Source: Scedosporium boydii (Eukaryota; Ascomycota; Sordariomycetes; Microascales; Microascaceae). From it: 34,051 bases of DNA. The DNA lies in contig NJFT01000327.1 of the NCBI GenBank assembly GCA_002221725.1, positions 1-34,051 of the forward strand, read 5' to 3'. The notes under the pieces are model-generated. The model saw only the letters and a program-made list of their open reading frames with translations. It had not been told where the DNA came from and did no database searches. Positions 1-10,900 of the stretch are shown one piece after another. The translations under genes and the position numbers were made by a program. How positions within the stretch are numbered: the first letter of the stretch is position 1; each line of letters begins with the position of its first letter.

Positions 1-23
1 CCCCCCCCCCCCCCCCCCCCCCC
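1..23. repeat. Homopolymer run of 23 C at the window edge
   Basis: The first 23 bases are all C, and the stop codon of the first gene follows 16 bases later. The run touches the left edge, so its true length is unknown. It could be a real poly-C/poly-G tract in a 3' flank or a sequencing or assembly artefact at a contig end. The sequence cannot tell these apart. Confidence 0.9.
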
Positions 24-39
24 AGCAGGACCTCTCCCT

Positions 40-624
40 TCAAGCCTGCTCCTCCACGCTCTCCTTCTCTCCACTCCCACTCTCCCCCGTCAAGGCCCTC
101 CAGAAAATGCCCTCCCTCACCCAAGGCCAAACCCCCCTCCAAACCCCCCACGCCCCAACCCCCACAACACTCCCCACCCCAAACCCCCCCACAACCCTCA
201 GAGCCCCAACGGACCTCTCCCACGGTAAAAGCAGCACCGCCGCAATGCCATATCCGTACACACACCGATCCTGCTCCCTCTTGCTCCTATCCCCGAGAAC
301 TTCCCACGCCCAGCGCTGCTTCTCCTCGCGCGACAGGGTCCAGAGATAGGCTTCCTGGAGCGCCAGCGACGCGGGGAGGGAGTAGGTCACGTACCGGCCT
401 GTGAGGAGGAGAGTTGCGGAGAGGGTGAGAGGGGGTAGGGTCTTTGCTAGAGATGGGTTGAGGCGGCGGAGGAGCAGGCGCGATAGGGGGAGGAGAGAGG
501 AGGCGATGAGGGAGGCTAGGGGGAGGGCTCGGAGCTGGAGGTGGGCTGTTAGGATTGCGTGGGGATGGGTTTGGAGGGAGGGCGTCGGGGCGTGTTGTTT
601 GTTGTGGTAGAAGATGTCTGTCAT
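40..624 (-). CDS. Small unrecognised multi-pass membrane protein (194 aa)
   Basis: This is a single-exon frame from an ATG at 624 to a stop at 40. I do not recognise the family. The protein starts MTDIFYHNKQ and then has hydrophobic stretches at about residues 30-50 and 64-82. A charged, Trp-rich segment at about 88-117 (with EEKQRWAWEVLGDRSKREQDR) follows. Two more hydrophobic stretches lie at about 121-135 and 140-165, the last a Gly/Val/Trp-rich run. The tail is acidic and Ser-rich. This suggests three or four membrane passes. The strong G bias of the coding strand near the C terminus makes long open frames easier by chance, so I am only moderately sure. The ATG is the first in frame and lies next to an AT-rich upstream region. 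Confidence 0.55.
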   Translation of the reverse strand: MTDIFYHNKQHAPTPSLQTHPHAILTAHLQLRALPLASLIASSLLPLSRLLLRRLNPSLAKTLPPLTLSATLLLTGRYVTYSLPASLALQEAYLWTLSREEKQRWAWEVLGDRSKREQDRCVYGYGIAAVLLLPWERSVGALRVVGGFGVGSVVGVGAWGVWRGVWPWVREGIFWRALTGESGSGEKESVEEQA

Positions 625-1188
625 CGTGAGAGATGAGGGAAGAGGAGGGAGGTGGAGGGTTTGAGGCTGAGGTTGAGGTTGAGAGGTGGTTTGGAGGTGA
701 GGCTCGGTGAGTGGCTTTGGGGCTTGAAGATTTTTAGGATGAGGTGGCTGAAGGAGGAAATATTTACTAAAAAGGCAAAAAAAAAAGAAATCTATTTGAT
801 TATTTAAGTAAAATCCTATTATTTTCTTTATAAAACAATATATACAATCAATTAATTTTTAAATCTCTAAATTAACCAAATAATCGTTCCTTAAATTTAT
901 AAAGAGAAAAGGAAAAAAAAAAACATTATTCATTGAACATTTATTGCTGTCTGCCTCAAGTTGAGTCGGCACCGGGCTCCGTTGGGGCACCAAGAAACAC
1001 GCCGCGACACGCCCGGAAAGCACCCCGGGACATCGGGTCAGGCAATGGTTCTATCCCTCGTTCGGTTCCTTCGCTTTTAGTGACCCGGACACCCACCAAA
1101 CCGGGGGTCTATCGTTTCGATTTATGGATAGGACAGACAGAATAGGATAGGGGATACAGGATGAGGACCTCTCGGCTTCTGAGGCGGC
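625..1188. other. Intergenic region with an AT-rich patch at about 768-935
   Basis: No gene seen. Bases 640-720 hold imperfect GAGGTT/GAGGCT repeats. From about 768 to 935 the DNA is very AT-rich, with A runs at both ends and many TpA steps. It then returns abruptly to GC-rich sequence with several CCCGG/CCGGG words (960-1110). The AT-rich patch may hold the promoter of the small membrane protein gene to its left, or be a decayed repeat. Confidence 0.6.
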
Positions 1189-1195
1189 AAAAAAA
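1189..1195 (-). terminator. RNA polymerase III terminator of the tRNA-Leu gene
   Basis: A run of seven A on the plus strand gives T7 on the coding strand of the tRNA. It begins nine bases after the encoded 3' end at 1204. A T run at this distance is the standard pol III stop signal. Confidence 0.85.
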
Positions 1196-1203
1196 TCAAT
1201 TGC

Positions 1204-1305
1204 TGATAAGAGTGGGATTCGAACCCACGCCCAGTTACCTGGACCAGGAATTACTAGTTCAGGTTAACCTGAACCTGGCGCCTTAGACCACTCGGCCATC
1301 TTACC
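1204..1305 (-). tRNA. tRNA-Leu (anticodon CAG) with an 18-nt intron
   Basis: On the minus strand the acceptor stem GGTAAGA (1305-1299) pairs with TCTTATC (1211-1205), followed by discriminator A at 1204. The D arm GGCCGAGTGGTCTAAGGC is typical of fungal Leu/Ser tRNAs. The anticodon stem is CCAGG/CCTGG, with loop TT-CAG-G. The anticodon is encoded at 1271-1269 and reads CUG codons. An 18-nt intron (1267-1250) sits one base after the anticodon, the canonical position. It contains CCTGAA, which can pair with TTCAGG of the anticodon loop as in other intron-bearing tRNAs. A long variable arm and a T arm with the B box GGTTCGAATCC complete a class II tRNA. CCA is not encoded, as expected in eukaryotes. 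Confidence 0.95.
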
Positions 1306-2103
1306 GGCTGTTGTTATTGGCGAGCAGATTTGATTTTCGACTGATACGTAGCCCTCTGCTTTTCCATTGATTCGAAATAATAGTTGTCGAATGTCTTGGG
1401 CTTTTAAAATGTGCGGTGGACCGGAGCAGCTCGTGGCTTACATAGGATCAGTTTTTCGATGACAACTTAATTCGGCCCCCGACAACGAAGTAGGCTGTAT
1501 CTTCGAAGAGTTCCCAAGCTGACTCTGCGTGGCCAGGAACAATTCCATCCCTTCGGCTTACCTGACCCCAGCTCATCCCAAGAGCTCGACGAATGAGGCG
1601 GGATATTGATCCGTTCGGTAGCGGGAATAAATCATAGGACATGAAGAATCCGGGAAGCTATCAACTGGCGTTGTTCTTCGTTGGATGCGTAGCTTCCTTT
1701 GTGTTCCGTTATTAGGACCGGACAAGCTCGCTGGGCTATTATTCTCAGTTCAGGAAACAGCTTCCTGCTTCATTCTGTTCTATTATATCTACTGACGTCC
1801 TTGGCTGGCTGGGTGTGTAAACGGAAAGGGCGAGTAAAGAAAAGTAAACCGGTTCTGGTTCTAAAGGAAAAAAACATCTCCTGTCCGATGAAGGGATTGA
1901 AATAAAGACAAGCATCTGCTACAGAAAGAGTATGTCTGTTTATACTGTAATGCACTACCTCTTCCATGATACCGTTCAAGCTGAAGGAATGCTCCATAAT
2001 GCAAATTATCCCATCCATACCCATATGAAACTCCAATCCCATCCATGCCAAACCAAAACAGAAACCCCTTCTATACACGGCATCCTCCCACAGTATTGTC
2101 CAT
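1306..2103. other. Intergenic region between tRNA-Leu and CDC16
   Basis: No gene seen. It holds the 5' flank of the tRNA and the 3' flank of the minus-strand CDC16 gene. Short frames here (for example at 1770-2114, minus) overlap the CDC16 end and show no recognisable protein features. Confidence 0.5.
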
Positions 2104-4180
2104 CTACTCATCATCAGTCATCTCCATCATCGAAGCCTCCCTCTCCTCCAACTCATCCACCTCCACAAACGATTCATGAACCAATATCCCCTCCCCCACC
2201 GCCCTACTCTTCCCCTTCCCGCCCGCACCACCGCCTCTACTCGCACCCACACGCACACCCCCCGACGCCACCGCCCTCAACCGCTCACTAGCCCTCCCCT
2301 TCCTCTGCGCCAACTCCTGCTCAAACACCCCCAAATCCTCCGCAACCTCCTCCCTCGCCGCATCCAGCGCCGCCGTCTCATCGAGAGCCTTATTCAACAA
2401 CTCGGTCGCGATGCCATCCTGCGGATGTATAGCCAGCGCCTCGTGCAACGCGCCCACGGCCTCCTCCGGCCTCCCCTGCTCGAGGTACACGAGCCCTTTC
2501 GCCGAGAACACGGCGGCGTCCTTGCCGCCCAGGCGGAGAACCTCGTCGAACTCGGCTAGGGCGCGATTGAAGAACCCCAGGCGGCGGTACGCGTGGGCGA
2601 GGTTCGTGCGGGCCGCGAGCCACGCCGAGGGCTCGCTGTTGATCTCTTCGGCGACTTTAAGGGCGCGCTCGAACCAGACCACGGCTTCCTTGGGGCGGTC
2701 TTGGTGGTATTTCACCACGCCCATTTCGTTAAGGAGGAGCGGGTCGGTCTTGCAGAGGCCGTAGGCCGTCTTGAGGAATTCTTCGGCGAGCGTCATGTTG
2801 TTGAGCGCGTGGTTCTGCATGCCTAGGAAGACTTGCGGCAGGTGCGTGCCCATGAAAAGACGCGCAGCCGTCGAGTAGGCGGGGATGGCTTGGTCGTGCT
2901 CGCCCTCGGCGGCGAACGTATGCGCGAAGCCGATCCACGCGGGACCAAAGTGCACGTCCATGGTGCTAGCCTTGCTAAAGTATCGGCGGGCCTCGGCGAT
3001 CTTGTCGATGGCGAAGTAGTAAATGCCCACGGCGAGCCAGGTGCAGGGTTCCTCGGGGTGCGTGTCGGCGAGGTCATGGGCGATGAGGAAGAGCACATTT
3101 TTCATCTTGAGCTCGTAGAGACACGCGAGGTGGAGCGGGTAGGCGGAGAAGTTGTATTTGTCGTTTTTGAGGATCGACTCGGTGATTTCGAGAGCGTCGC
3201 GGTATCGGCATTGCGTAAAAAGTAGATCCGCGCGCGCGAGGAGGAGATCGGGGTTCGAGGCGAGGCGGTAATGTGTAGAGAGCGACTCGTAGGCCGTCGT
3301 AAACTCGGCGGGGTTGCGGTACTTGGACAGTCTCGTCGTGTACAGCATCTTGGTAAACTCGGCCGCTTCCTGCGACGACGACACGTCGCCGGGGGCCTTT
3401 ATGGAGTCGAAGTCGAGCGTCTCGAGGAACTGCCACTCCTCGTCCGGCGACATGAGAGAGTTTTGCATCAGCTGCTGAAAGGCCTCGAAGCACTGCACGT
3501 CGATAGACACGGCGTCCTTGTAACACTCCTTGGCGCGATCAAAGGCATTCTGCTTCGCATAGCATACCCCACGTAAGTAGCACATGGCCGCCTCGTATCG
3601 CCTGTTAGCCGCTTCTTCGTCGGACACCGATACCGACACCGAAACGGACACGTTGTGCGGTCGCCGCCCACTATCGTGGACCTGCAGGTGGTGAGCTGCT
3701 CGGTCTTTGGCGCTCGTTGTAGTCTTTCCATGGTTCGAGGCCGAAGCCGCTCGGGTATGCGCGCTCGGGTTCGCCATCTTGCGCTTGTTGCTGGCATTGT
3801 TGATTAGGTGGGATGGGTTGCGCTCGCCGAGCACCTCGAGGGCTTCGGTGAAGCGGTTCTGCTTGATGAGGCAGTGGCCGGCGAGGTAGCGACATGACGG
3901 GTTTCGGGCGATGAGATCTTGTTTCGAGAGGAATGTTTGCGCTCGCGTGTAGTTGCCCGTAGCAAAGTGCACCTGAGCGAGCCAAAAGGCATCGTTGTCG
4001 TCGCCTGAGTTGGGAGTGCGCTGGGTTAGCTTGGTTGGGTCCCGGAGGGGCGGGGGCTTGGAGTGGTGCGGATTGTGTCCTACCTGTCAGGGCGAGTAAT
4101 TTATCGCCGATAAATATGGCGGATTCATATTGGGCTTTGTTTAGTGCATCTTGCCTCCATTCTCGGAGGTACTGTTCCAT
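2104..4180 (-). CDS. CDC16: Anaphase-promoting complex subunit Cdc16/Apc6/Cut9 (TPR protein)
   Basis: Exons run 4180-4084 and 4004-2104, with one 79-nt intron (4083-4005; donor GTAGGA, branch GCTAACC, acceptor CAG). The joined protein is 665 aa, close to fission yeast Cut9. It is a core TPR scaffold subunit of the APC/C, the nuclear ubiquitin ligase that triggers anaphase and mitotic exit. Exon 1 carries the typical N terminus (LREWRQDALNKAQYESAIF, GDKLLALT). Across the splice it continues DDNDAFWLAQVHFATGNYTRAQ. Further family blocks are YEAAMCYLRG, RAKECYKDAV, TWLAVGIYYF, EARRYFSKASTMD, FGPAWIGFAHTFAAEGEHDQ, GTHLPQVFLGMQ and DPLLLNEMGVV. A low-complexity insert between early TPRs ends in a (Val-Ser)5 repeat. 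The C-terminal tail is basic, Gly-rich and then acidic. The ATG at 4180 is the only start that gives the conserved N terminus. Confidence 0.95.
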
Positions 4181-5275
4181 TTCGATGTCGGCCCTGCTGT
4201 GCCAATAGATGGTTGAATGGGTGCTGCCCGAGCTTCGGATTCGAGATTAATGTGTGTCCAGGTCGGGTATTATCACAGATTTTCTAGTACCATATTGTAA
4301 TTGGCGAGGTTAACCAGACTCGGTGATCGTTGCGAGTGGTGGATAAAAAAAACCCGTCTTTATGTTCAAGTAGGGCTCAGGTTCAAGCTGTGCAAGGACA
4401 TTTGAAGCTCGCCGCGTTTCTTTTGGTTCGCAGCGCGTTTACTTTGGATTGTTTGGTGGGGGAAGGCGCCTGGCTCCACAGCAACTGCCACTTAAATCCA
4501 GCATCACGTGCCTCATGATGGCTTCAACTGGAACCTACGATTTGGACTCTTGGAATGAAGAAAGAAGCAGATCTGAAAATCAAAATTACTCCAGATTGGA
4601 CATCTAGTCCGTCTTAAAGGTACGTTTTCCAAGTAGAAAGGCAGACAGGGACTCTCCAATATACTGCACTTAATATCCTCACAACAGGACAACCGACTCA
4701 GATTCACATCGGGACTCCGAAAAGCGTTTAATACAGATATTTGCCTTGAGATGTCTTTCTCCTCGACCATCATCATCTAAACTATAATGTGCATTTGGTT
4801 CATATCTAGCCCTTCCATGAATCGAATGAAAGACGAAATAGAAAAAAAAGAGAAGAACACTGATGGATCGACGACAATCTGATAGCTCCCCGTTTTCGAA
4901 ATTTACCAAAACCAAGGGCTTAATGAGTGATTCGAGTCCACCCTCAAGGGGGATAATCCTGATGCGGGGAAGTCCAAGAAGACAATGCTTCAGAAAAATA
5001 ACAAAATACCACCGAGAAGAAAAGAAATAAATCGAGGAGATGGGAAGATGCAGAAAAAGTTGTGCAAGAAAGAACCTGAAGAAGCAACCCTGAGCATTTT
5101 TAACGAGCCAAAATCATGGCAAAAAGGAGCGAGTGTGGGTGTGTGGGTGTGTAAGAGAGCGAAGAAGGCAACTCATCATCTTCCTCCGAACCTTCTGCTA
5201 CTTTCCAACTTATACCCCCAGCCGACAGAGTTAGCAATCCTTTCTACTGAAAATACCCCATTAATCTTTCAGGCG
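4181..5275. other. Intergenic region upstream of CDC16
   Basis: No gene seen in either strand. It contains the promoter side of CDC16 and the 3' flank of the aldolase gene. A CACGTG palindrome lies at 4505-4510, about 325 bases upstream of the CDC16 start. This is a common bHLH-type core, and its function here is unknown. A short GTGTGGGTGTG repeat lies near 5135-5152. Confidence 0.5.
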
Positions 5276-6268
5276 TTATAACGACTTCTCAATCGCCAAA
5301 ACCTCCTTGACACCCTCCTCGATAGCAGCCACCCGCGCAGCCTCAAGCCTCTTAAGCGGCCGACGCGGAAACCCGCCGTACCCGAAATAGCTCTGGATGG
5401 CCTGCTTGGTTCCCGCAATGGCCGACTTGGTGAGGACATAGTCTCCGCGACTGAGGATCTTTTGGAGCGCAATGGCCTCGTCCGTCTTACCCTCAACATA
5501 GAGATTCCAGACGCGCACGCACACCTTGGGCATGACGTTGGCGCCGCCGGCGATGATGCCGCTTCCGCCGCTAACGAGTGTCTGGACTGTGAAGTCGCAC
5601 ATGCCACCGAAGGCCATGTAGCCGGAGCCTTCGGACGCGGGCGTTTTGGCATCGGTAGCAAGAGCCACGCGGGATAGCTTGCCCGTGTTGCCGCAGGTAA
5701 ACTTGGTACCGATGATATTGGGGTGCTTCGCGAGCTTGATGAGGAGGTCGCTGTCCATGTCGATGCCTGCCACTGCACCTGGGTAATTATAGAGGATAAG
5801 CGGCAGCGGGCTCTCGTCGGCGACGCCCGTGAAGTAGTCGTAGACCGCCGTCTCGTCCATCAGGGCGCGGAAATAGCTGGGTGGGAGCAGGAGGCAGTAG
5901 TCGGCGCCGGCGGCGTGCGTTAGCTTGCAGAGCTCAATGGTGCCCTTGACGCTTCCCTCTGTGGCGCCTACAATGATGGGCGTCGACTCGAATCCGGCCT
6001 CATCGAGGGCCTCGCGGGTGGCCTTTGTGACTAAAACCTTCTCCTCGCGTGTGCAGTGTATGGCCTCGCCGTTGGATCCCATGGTAACCAGGCCAGCTAA
6101 GCCGTCGGTTACAAGGCGAACGGCGTGCCTCTTGACTGTGGGGATATCAACCTCTTCGGTCTCTGGGTCAAAGAAGGTCATGGTAGGTGCGTAGATGCCG
6201 CACGGAAGCGGGCGACGGGCCGTTGGGTGGCCATTGGAGGAGGAGCCGTTGCCAGTAGTCATCGTCAT
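5276..6268 (-). CDS. DapA-family class I aldolase (possibly L-threo-3-deoxy-hexulosonate aldolase)
   Basis: A single exon encodes 330 aa, a normal length for the DHDPS/N-acetylneuraminate lyase superfamily. These are (beta/alpha)8 barrels that form a Schiff base between a Lys and a 2-oxo acid. Visible motifs are GSNGEAIH (64-71, the family GTxGE substrate loop), ILYNYPG with catalytic Tyr160, and GTKFTCGNTGK with Schiff-base Lys189. The 29-residue spacing matches the family. GGSGIIAGGANVMP (234-247) closes the barrel. Pezizomycotina use such proteins mainly in sugar-acid breakdown (the galacturonate pathway aldolase LGA1/GaaC) or as 4-hydroxy-2-oxoglutarate aldolases, not for lysine synthesis, which in fungi goes through alpha-aminoadipate. 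The overall look favours the LGA1-like group, but no galacturonate reductase or dehydratase gene is adjacent, so substrate is open. A possible 5' UTR intron (6414-6299: donor GTAAGC, pyrimidine-rich acceptor TTTAACAG) precedes the ATG. Confidence 0.9.
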   Translation of the reverse strand: MTMTTGNGSSSNGHPTARRPLPCGIYAPTMTFFDPETEEVDIPTVKRHAVRLVTDGLAGLVTMGSNGEAIHCTREEKVLVTKATREALDEAGFESTPIIVGATEGSVKGTIELCKLTHAAGADYCLLLPPSYFRALMDETAVYDYFTGVADESPLPLILYNYPGAVAGIDMDSDLLIKLAKHPNIIGTKFTCGNTGKLSRVALATDAKTPASEGSGYMAFGGMCDFTVQTLVSGGSGIIAGGANVMPKVCVRVWNLYVEGKTDEAIALQKILSRGDYVLTKSAIAGTKQAIQSYFGYGGFPRRPLKRLEAARVAAIEEGVKEVLAIEKSL

Positions 6269-7878
6269 AGGTATGCTCGCTTCAGTTCCGGTGGGAGACT
6301 GTTAAAGAGAGAGAGAATGAGCCTAAAGGTAAAGATACGGATAACAGACGCAACGTTTGCCTTGAACGGAAGATAGGTAGAGGAGAGACAAAAGAAAATA
6401 GAAAACTAGCTTACAACTGTTCGATGGCAGGCAAACGGAATACGACAGCAAGATAATCACGCCCAAAAGAAACGTTACGAGCAAATAGGTAATACTTTGC
6501 TATGTTTTAAACAATACCAATGATCTGTTTATGGGGATCCAGAGTAGATCGTAAAACACAGAGGAGTTGGGAGGTGAAGAGTATGAGCTAGGCAGCAGGA
6601 GCACTCGAGTAATATATACTCCGGGGCCTGGAAGCTTTCTGCCATCGGAAACGGGACCGAGTGCAAGGGCGCGGAAGAGGCCTGGGGAAGAAGCTTGGGT
6701 CCGTTGCAAGAGCAGCTAGCTCGAGAGCCAACCAGTTTTGGAGTCGGTTCGAATATAAGCGAAGGAAATGTACGTATGTACGTCGTCAACTTACGGCAGT
6801 CTCAGAGCCAAGACAAGTAGCCGTACCGCGACCCAGTCGCTACATTTGGAAGCGACGTGGATGGTAGGGTGTGTGCTTGACCAGGATCAACGTTCCTGCT
6901 GGCATGTCATGACGGCACCTGCGGCAGGCTGTAATTGGATTTCTTGCCATATAACGGGCTAATAATATAGTACAGCCGGAGCGAAGAAATCACGCACCCA
7001 CAAGTAAGGGGAAGGGCATGTTAGGAAGGTGGCGGCGGTGATCATTAGTTGGGGACCACCGAGATGCTACGGAGTGCCTGTTCCGTCGAGTTTTGCCTGG
7101 GCCAGAAGTAGGGAGTGAGAAAGCAGTTAGACACCGTCCTCCTTAGGAAAACAAGGGAGAAGGTTGAGAGTTCTCGCCTTGAGCAGAATTAGGAAAAGGG
7201 AAGGGTGGAGCCGCAGGGCTGCCGGCTTTCATGGCAGCATGGCAATTTGAATCTGGGACATCCCCTCTTCCTACGTCAGGAATGTGATTGAAGAATGGGC
7301 CTTAGTTTATCAGCCCATTGGGTTCGTCGAGCACTTGGCCTCGATCTAGAGACCAAAGGCTCACATTATCCTGATCAGAGAGTTGAAATGTTAGGGGATG
7401 GAGGATACAAGTACAAGCCACGGGTGTAAATGGGCAAAAAGGGAGAATGAGGTAACTAGCGGCGGGCAAATAACCCGGCAGAACCAAAGCCAGAAAGTCC
7501 CATATACGCCGGGATGGATACTAGAGCTTTTTTTTGTGGCTTATAAGAAATTGGACTGGCCACATGGTCGTGGTGGTGTGTAGGGTAGGGAGGGGGGTCT
7601 CTTTTCTCTTCAATTTGCTGTGCAATACACACTTGTAGATGCCGAGACCATGGCTGTAGAGGTATGTAGGCAAGGTCGGGACGGAATCAACATCAATAAT
7701 GCATGTGGGAGACTTGGAGGACAGGTATTCGGGATGAATTTCTCGGGACAGGCGTTTGTCGACCAGGCTTCAGGGAGGAATGAGGCGATGTGTTTGTCAC
7801 AACATTCCCCCACGCTGTGCTATCTTTTACCTGATGTCAAGTGGGATGAGGTGAAGTGTATGCAGTACGCCAAAGGAC
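6269..7878. other. Intergenic region upstream of the aldolase gene
   Basis: No gene seen. It contains the aldolase promoter and possible 5' UTR intron. The remaining frames are short and without recognisable motifs. Base composition is mixed and no repeat stands out by eye. Confidence 0.5.
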
Positions 7879-7940
7879 AAAAATAATAATAATAAAATTA
7901 AAATTAAATAAAAAATAAAAAATAAAAAATAAGAAATTAA
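7879..7940. repeat. A/T-only low-complexity tract with AAT and TAAAAAA units
   Basis: About 60 bases of almost pure A and T. Four AAT units are followed by AAATT units and then three consecutive TAAAAAA heptamers. It is a simple-sequence tract in a gene-poor region with no sign of function. Confidence 0.85.
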
Positions 7941-10900
7941 AGGAAAAACGTCTGTGTCCTCTCCCCACCAAGCTTGGGTCGGGTTTGGGCGGGGACCCCG
8001 AAAATGGGGGTGGTACAAGGGCTGGCTCGGATTCCGGGGTGGGAAGATGGGGTTGGCTGCAGACTGTGAATGACCGGAGCTGGATGTGAGAAGTGAGCGC
8101 GGGGCAGATGTTTGGGGTAGGACGGGTTTGACGTAGCATCCAAGCCATTGCAGTTTTGAGGTCGTATTAGCCAGGCGAACACAATGAGACGGCAGAATAC
8201 AAGTCGTCCAAGCCACTCGAGAGGAAGTCGGACTCGACTTTGGCTACGCTGTCCGTTGTTTCTGTCATCCACAGCCTGAGAAGTACGCAGTACACAAGTC
8301 TAATGTAGCATCTACAGTAAGTTGGGCCGCTGCGTATCAGGGTGTGAAGAGTAAGGAACTGAGAACAGGTCAGATAATGCGTGCCACTTACACGAGGACT
8401 CTAGGCTGCCGGGTGCGGTGCTGAGGGGAAACAGGCCAAGCACCAGCCTAGAAATATCGTATTGTCAAGCTGTGCTTAGGATGAATGTGAGACCGGTCAT
8501 ATCGTCTGCGTCGTGGTCGGCTTTGTGTGGATCATGTCCGTGGGCCAACCGAATATGCAAATCACCCGCTCGTTTTTGACCCTGCTAACCATACTTAGGA
8601 GGCATGAGGCAAACTATTACCACCTTAGTAGGTGGCGGTGCGTGCTCATGGTGCCGGTAAAGAAATAATTACCTGTTTCTGATTTTGTAATGACAGAATA
8701 TAGACTGATGCCGGGCAACTATCTTGGGGAGGAAGCGGCATTGGCATACTCAGAGTCGATGCATACGGGCAGAAGGGTCGATGGGATTCGTGATTAAATG
8801 ATCGATAATCACAGGTTTTTAAGGCCTCCCGGAGAGCTGCATATGACTGAGGGTATTGGGGATGGCGAAATCCATTGATGTGGAAGGAACATGGAAGCTT
8901 GAAATCCGGGGAGAGGTGCGGACAGGATCGCCAGAGTGGTGGTCCAAGATCGAAGGAACGCGGCACAAAGGCATAGAGGTAGGACTAGTAAATGTCCAAG
9001 TCTCTTACGCATTGACGAGATTGAGAACTGCAGAATATATTTCTACGAAATAGACAGCGATGGTATGAGGACCAGTTCCCCCTATTGGAGTGCTCCTGTC
9101 TCAAAGGAGAGTTAATCTTTCTGGTCGCTCTTGCATCTGATCTTAAAAAATGGCATTGAGGATCCTCGAGGTTGATCCCGATCTTGCCACTATCGAAGTA
9201 CCGAAGACCACAATAGCGGGTCTAGGCCGCTTTCGAGAGGGTGCCACGTACCGGCTTCAATGCTCCTTTCTCACAAGGAAGTCAGCATCTGCACTTCTGG
9301 CTGCTTCACTACTCCGTGCTTCATATGCCCATCTCATTCCTTGTCAAGGTGGCAGGTGCAGCCTCGAGCGCTGGACAGCACGAGGGTCAAGCGATGTCAA
9401 TGTGCCACTAGTTTAGGTTTTAGTGTGGGGATCCGCAGCCATGGCGCCGAGACGCTACATTCCGTGCGCCACCACCGATATTTCCATGCAGTCGACGGAT
9501 CATGCCTGCTTAGTTGGATCAAATTACTGTACATCTGATCGAAGTCTGGACGTCCTTGCAGAACAACAGGCAGGCACGATTCGAAGGAAAATCATTTTTC
9601 CTCCAATCGAAGGAAAGATCACCTCAGAGGTACTTGACCCTTCAAGATTATGGTAATAATTACGTACGCAACTTCCACCGGAGGAAAGAGCGCAGCTGCC
9701 TCTGCTCGGTGAGGTATCTGGCCTCGGAAGGCCAACGACGAAAAGTATCGAATGAATATACGGGGAGTCATTGTGTGAGGCAGGGGAAAAATTACCGGCA
9801 ATTTGAGCCCCTCAGAACAGGCCAACAATTTGTTCCATCATGGCTTTCTTATGCAGGCGGGCAGGGCATTCGTCCGTGGTTTTAATCAATGCGTGTGTCC
9901 ATCCGTATATGACTTGAAGTGCCTGCGGCTGCTGTCTGGAGTGAACCCGCTGAGAGGTGAAGTACAAAACCGAGCTGTAGGTCTGGCACACGCACGGCAA
10001 GCCAACGGAGCCAACGGTAGGCTTCACTTGAAAGCTCCTGCCTGCATCAAGGCCGGCGTCCCTTTTCAATTTAGCCTGTTCACTCCTTGATAATAACAGC
10101 AGGAGCCATCGAAATCCTGGCCAATATATTGTACTTTGTATGGGGTCTAGAGGGGTCCACGCGGGGAAGACCAAGACGCAATAGACCCCGATTTTCGCGG
10201 CTCGCGTTGACCTTCCAACATGGGATTCATCGTCCAGACGGGAAGGAAGAGATAATATAGAATTTAATCCATGGGTGTTTCGTTTTTCGTGTCGTCGTGC
10301 ACGGAGGAGGCGAAGTTGCGGATCCTGAACCACGGCGCTCCAACTGTTCATTGTTCTTGTGCCGTGGCTGAGATCCGACGGGCTATTCTCCCGCAGGTCC
10401 TCCATCAAGTCTTTCCCACTCGGCATTCGGTCTGTGATTAGATCCCCAAGCCAGACACACATGACCGACAGACCAAAGCCCGGGGATCCTTGTCGTAATA
10501 TTTTGGATCATTGGAGTCGACAGTGGGATGTCCTTGAGACGACCGAGGTTGTCCACAATAGGATGGAAACCACCCCAATTCAATATTTGGTGAAACCTGC
10601 TGAGGCGTTACCAGGAGTGACACGCTAAAACAGCTCCAGGCGTGTAGCGGGGTACTGACATTTTGGCTAAGTAACGTGGGGGCGGGGTTGCCGCCAAAAC
10701 GCCTCAAGCGTGCTGCGTTGGGTCATGTATTTGGTTGGTATTTGGCCCATCTTTCAGCACAAACCCCCCAAGAAGTAGCGGGGTTCTTACATCGTACAAT
10801 GTGCTTATTCCCCGATCTGCAGGCTCCTTGTTCCTCACCCTCGCGAACCGACCTTATCCCGATTAGCAACGCCGTTGTCTGATGTCTGATGGCCGGCCCT

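Noticed and set aside
1770..2114. 114-codon minus frame just beyond CDC16
   Set aside because: It overlaps the CDC16 stop in another frame and lies where that gene's 3' UTR should be. No recognisable features.
6233..6240. CCTCCAAT, resembling the GaaR galacturonate element CCNCCAAT
   Set aside because: It lies inside the aldolase coding sequence (Ser-Ser-Asn codons), not in a promoter, and is too short to be meaningful there.
10142..10189. Inverted repeat GGGGTCTA / TAGACCCC
   Set aside because: Only eight bases per arm with a 32-base loop, and no flanking duplication or gene. Within chance for this length.
9812..10462. 216-codon minus-strand frame in the gene-poor region
   Set aside because: It is long enough to consider, but has no family resemblance, no hydrophobic or catalytic pattern and no supporting splice or start context. 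Left out unless transcripts appear.
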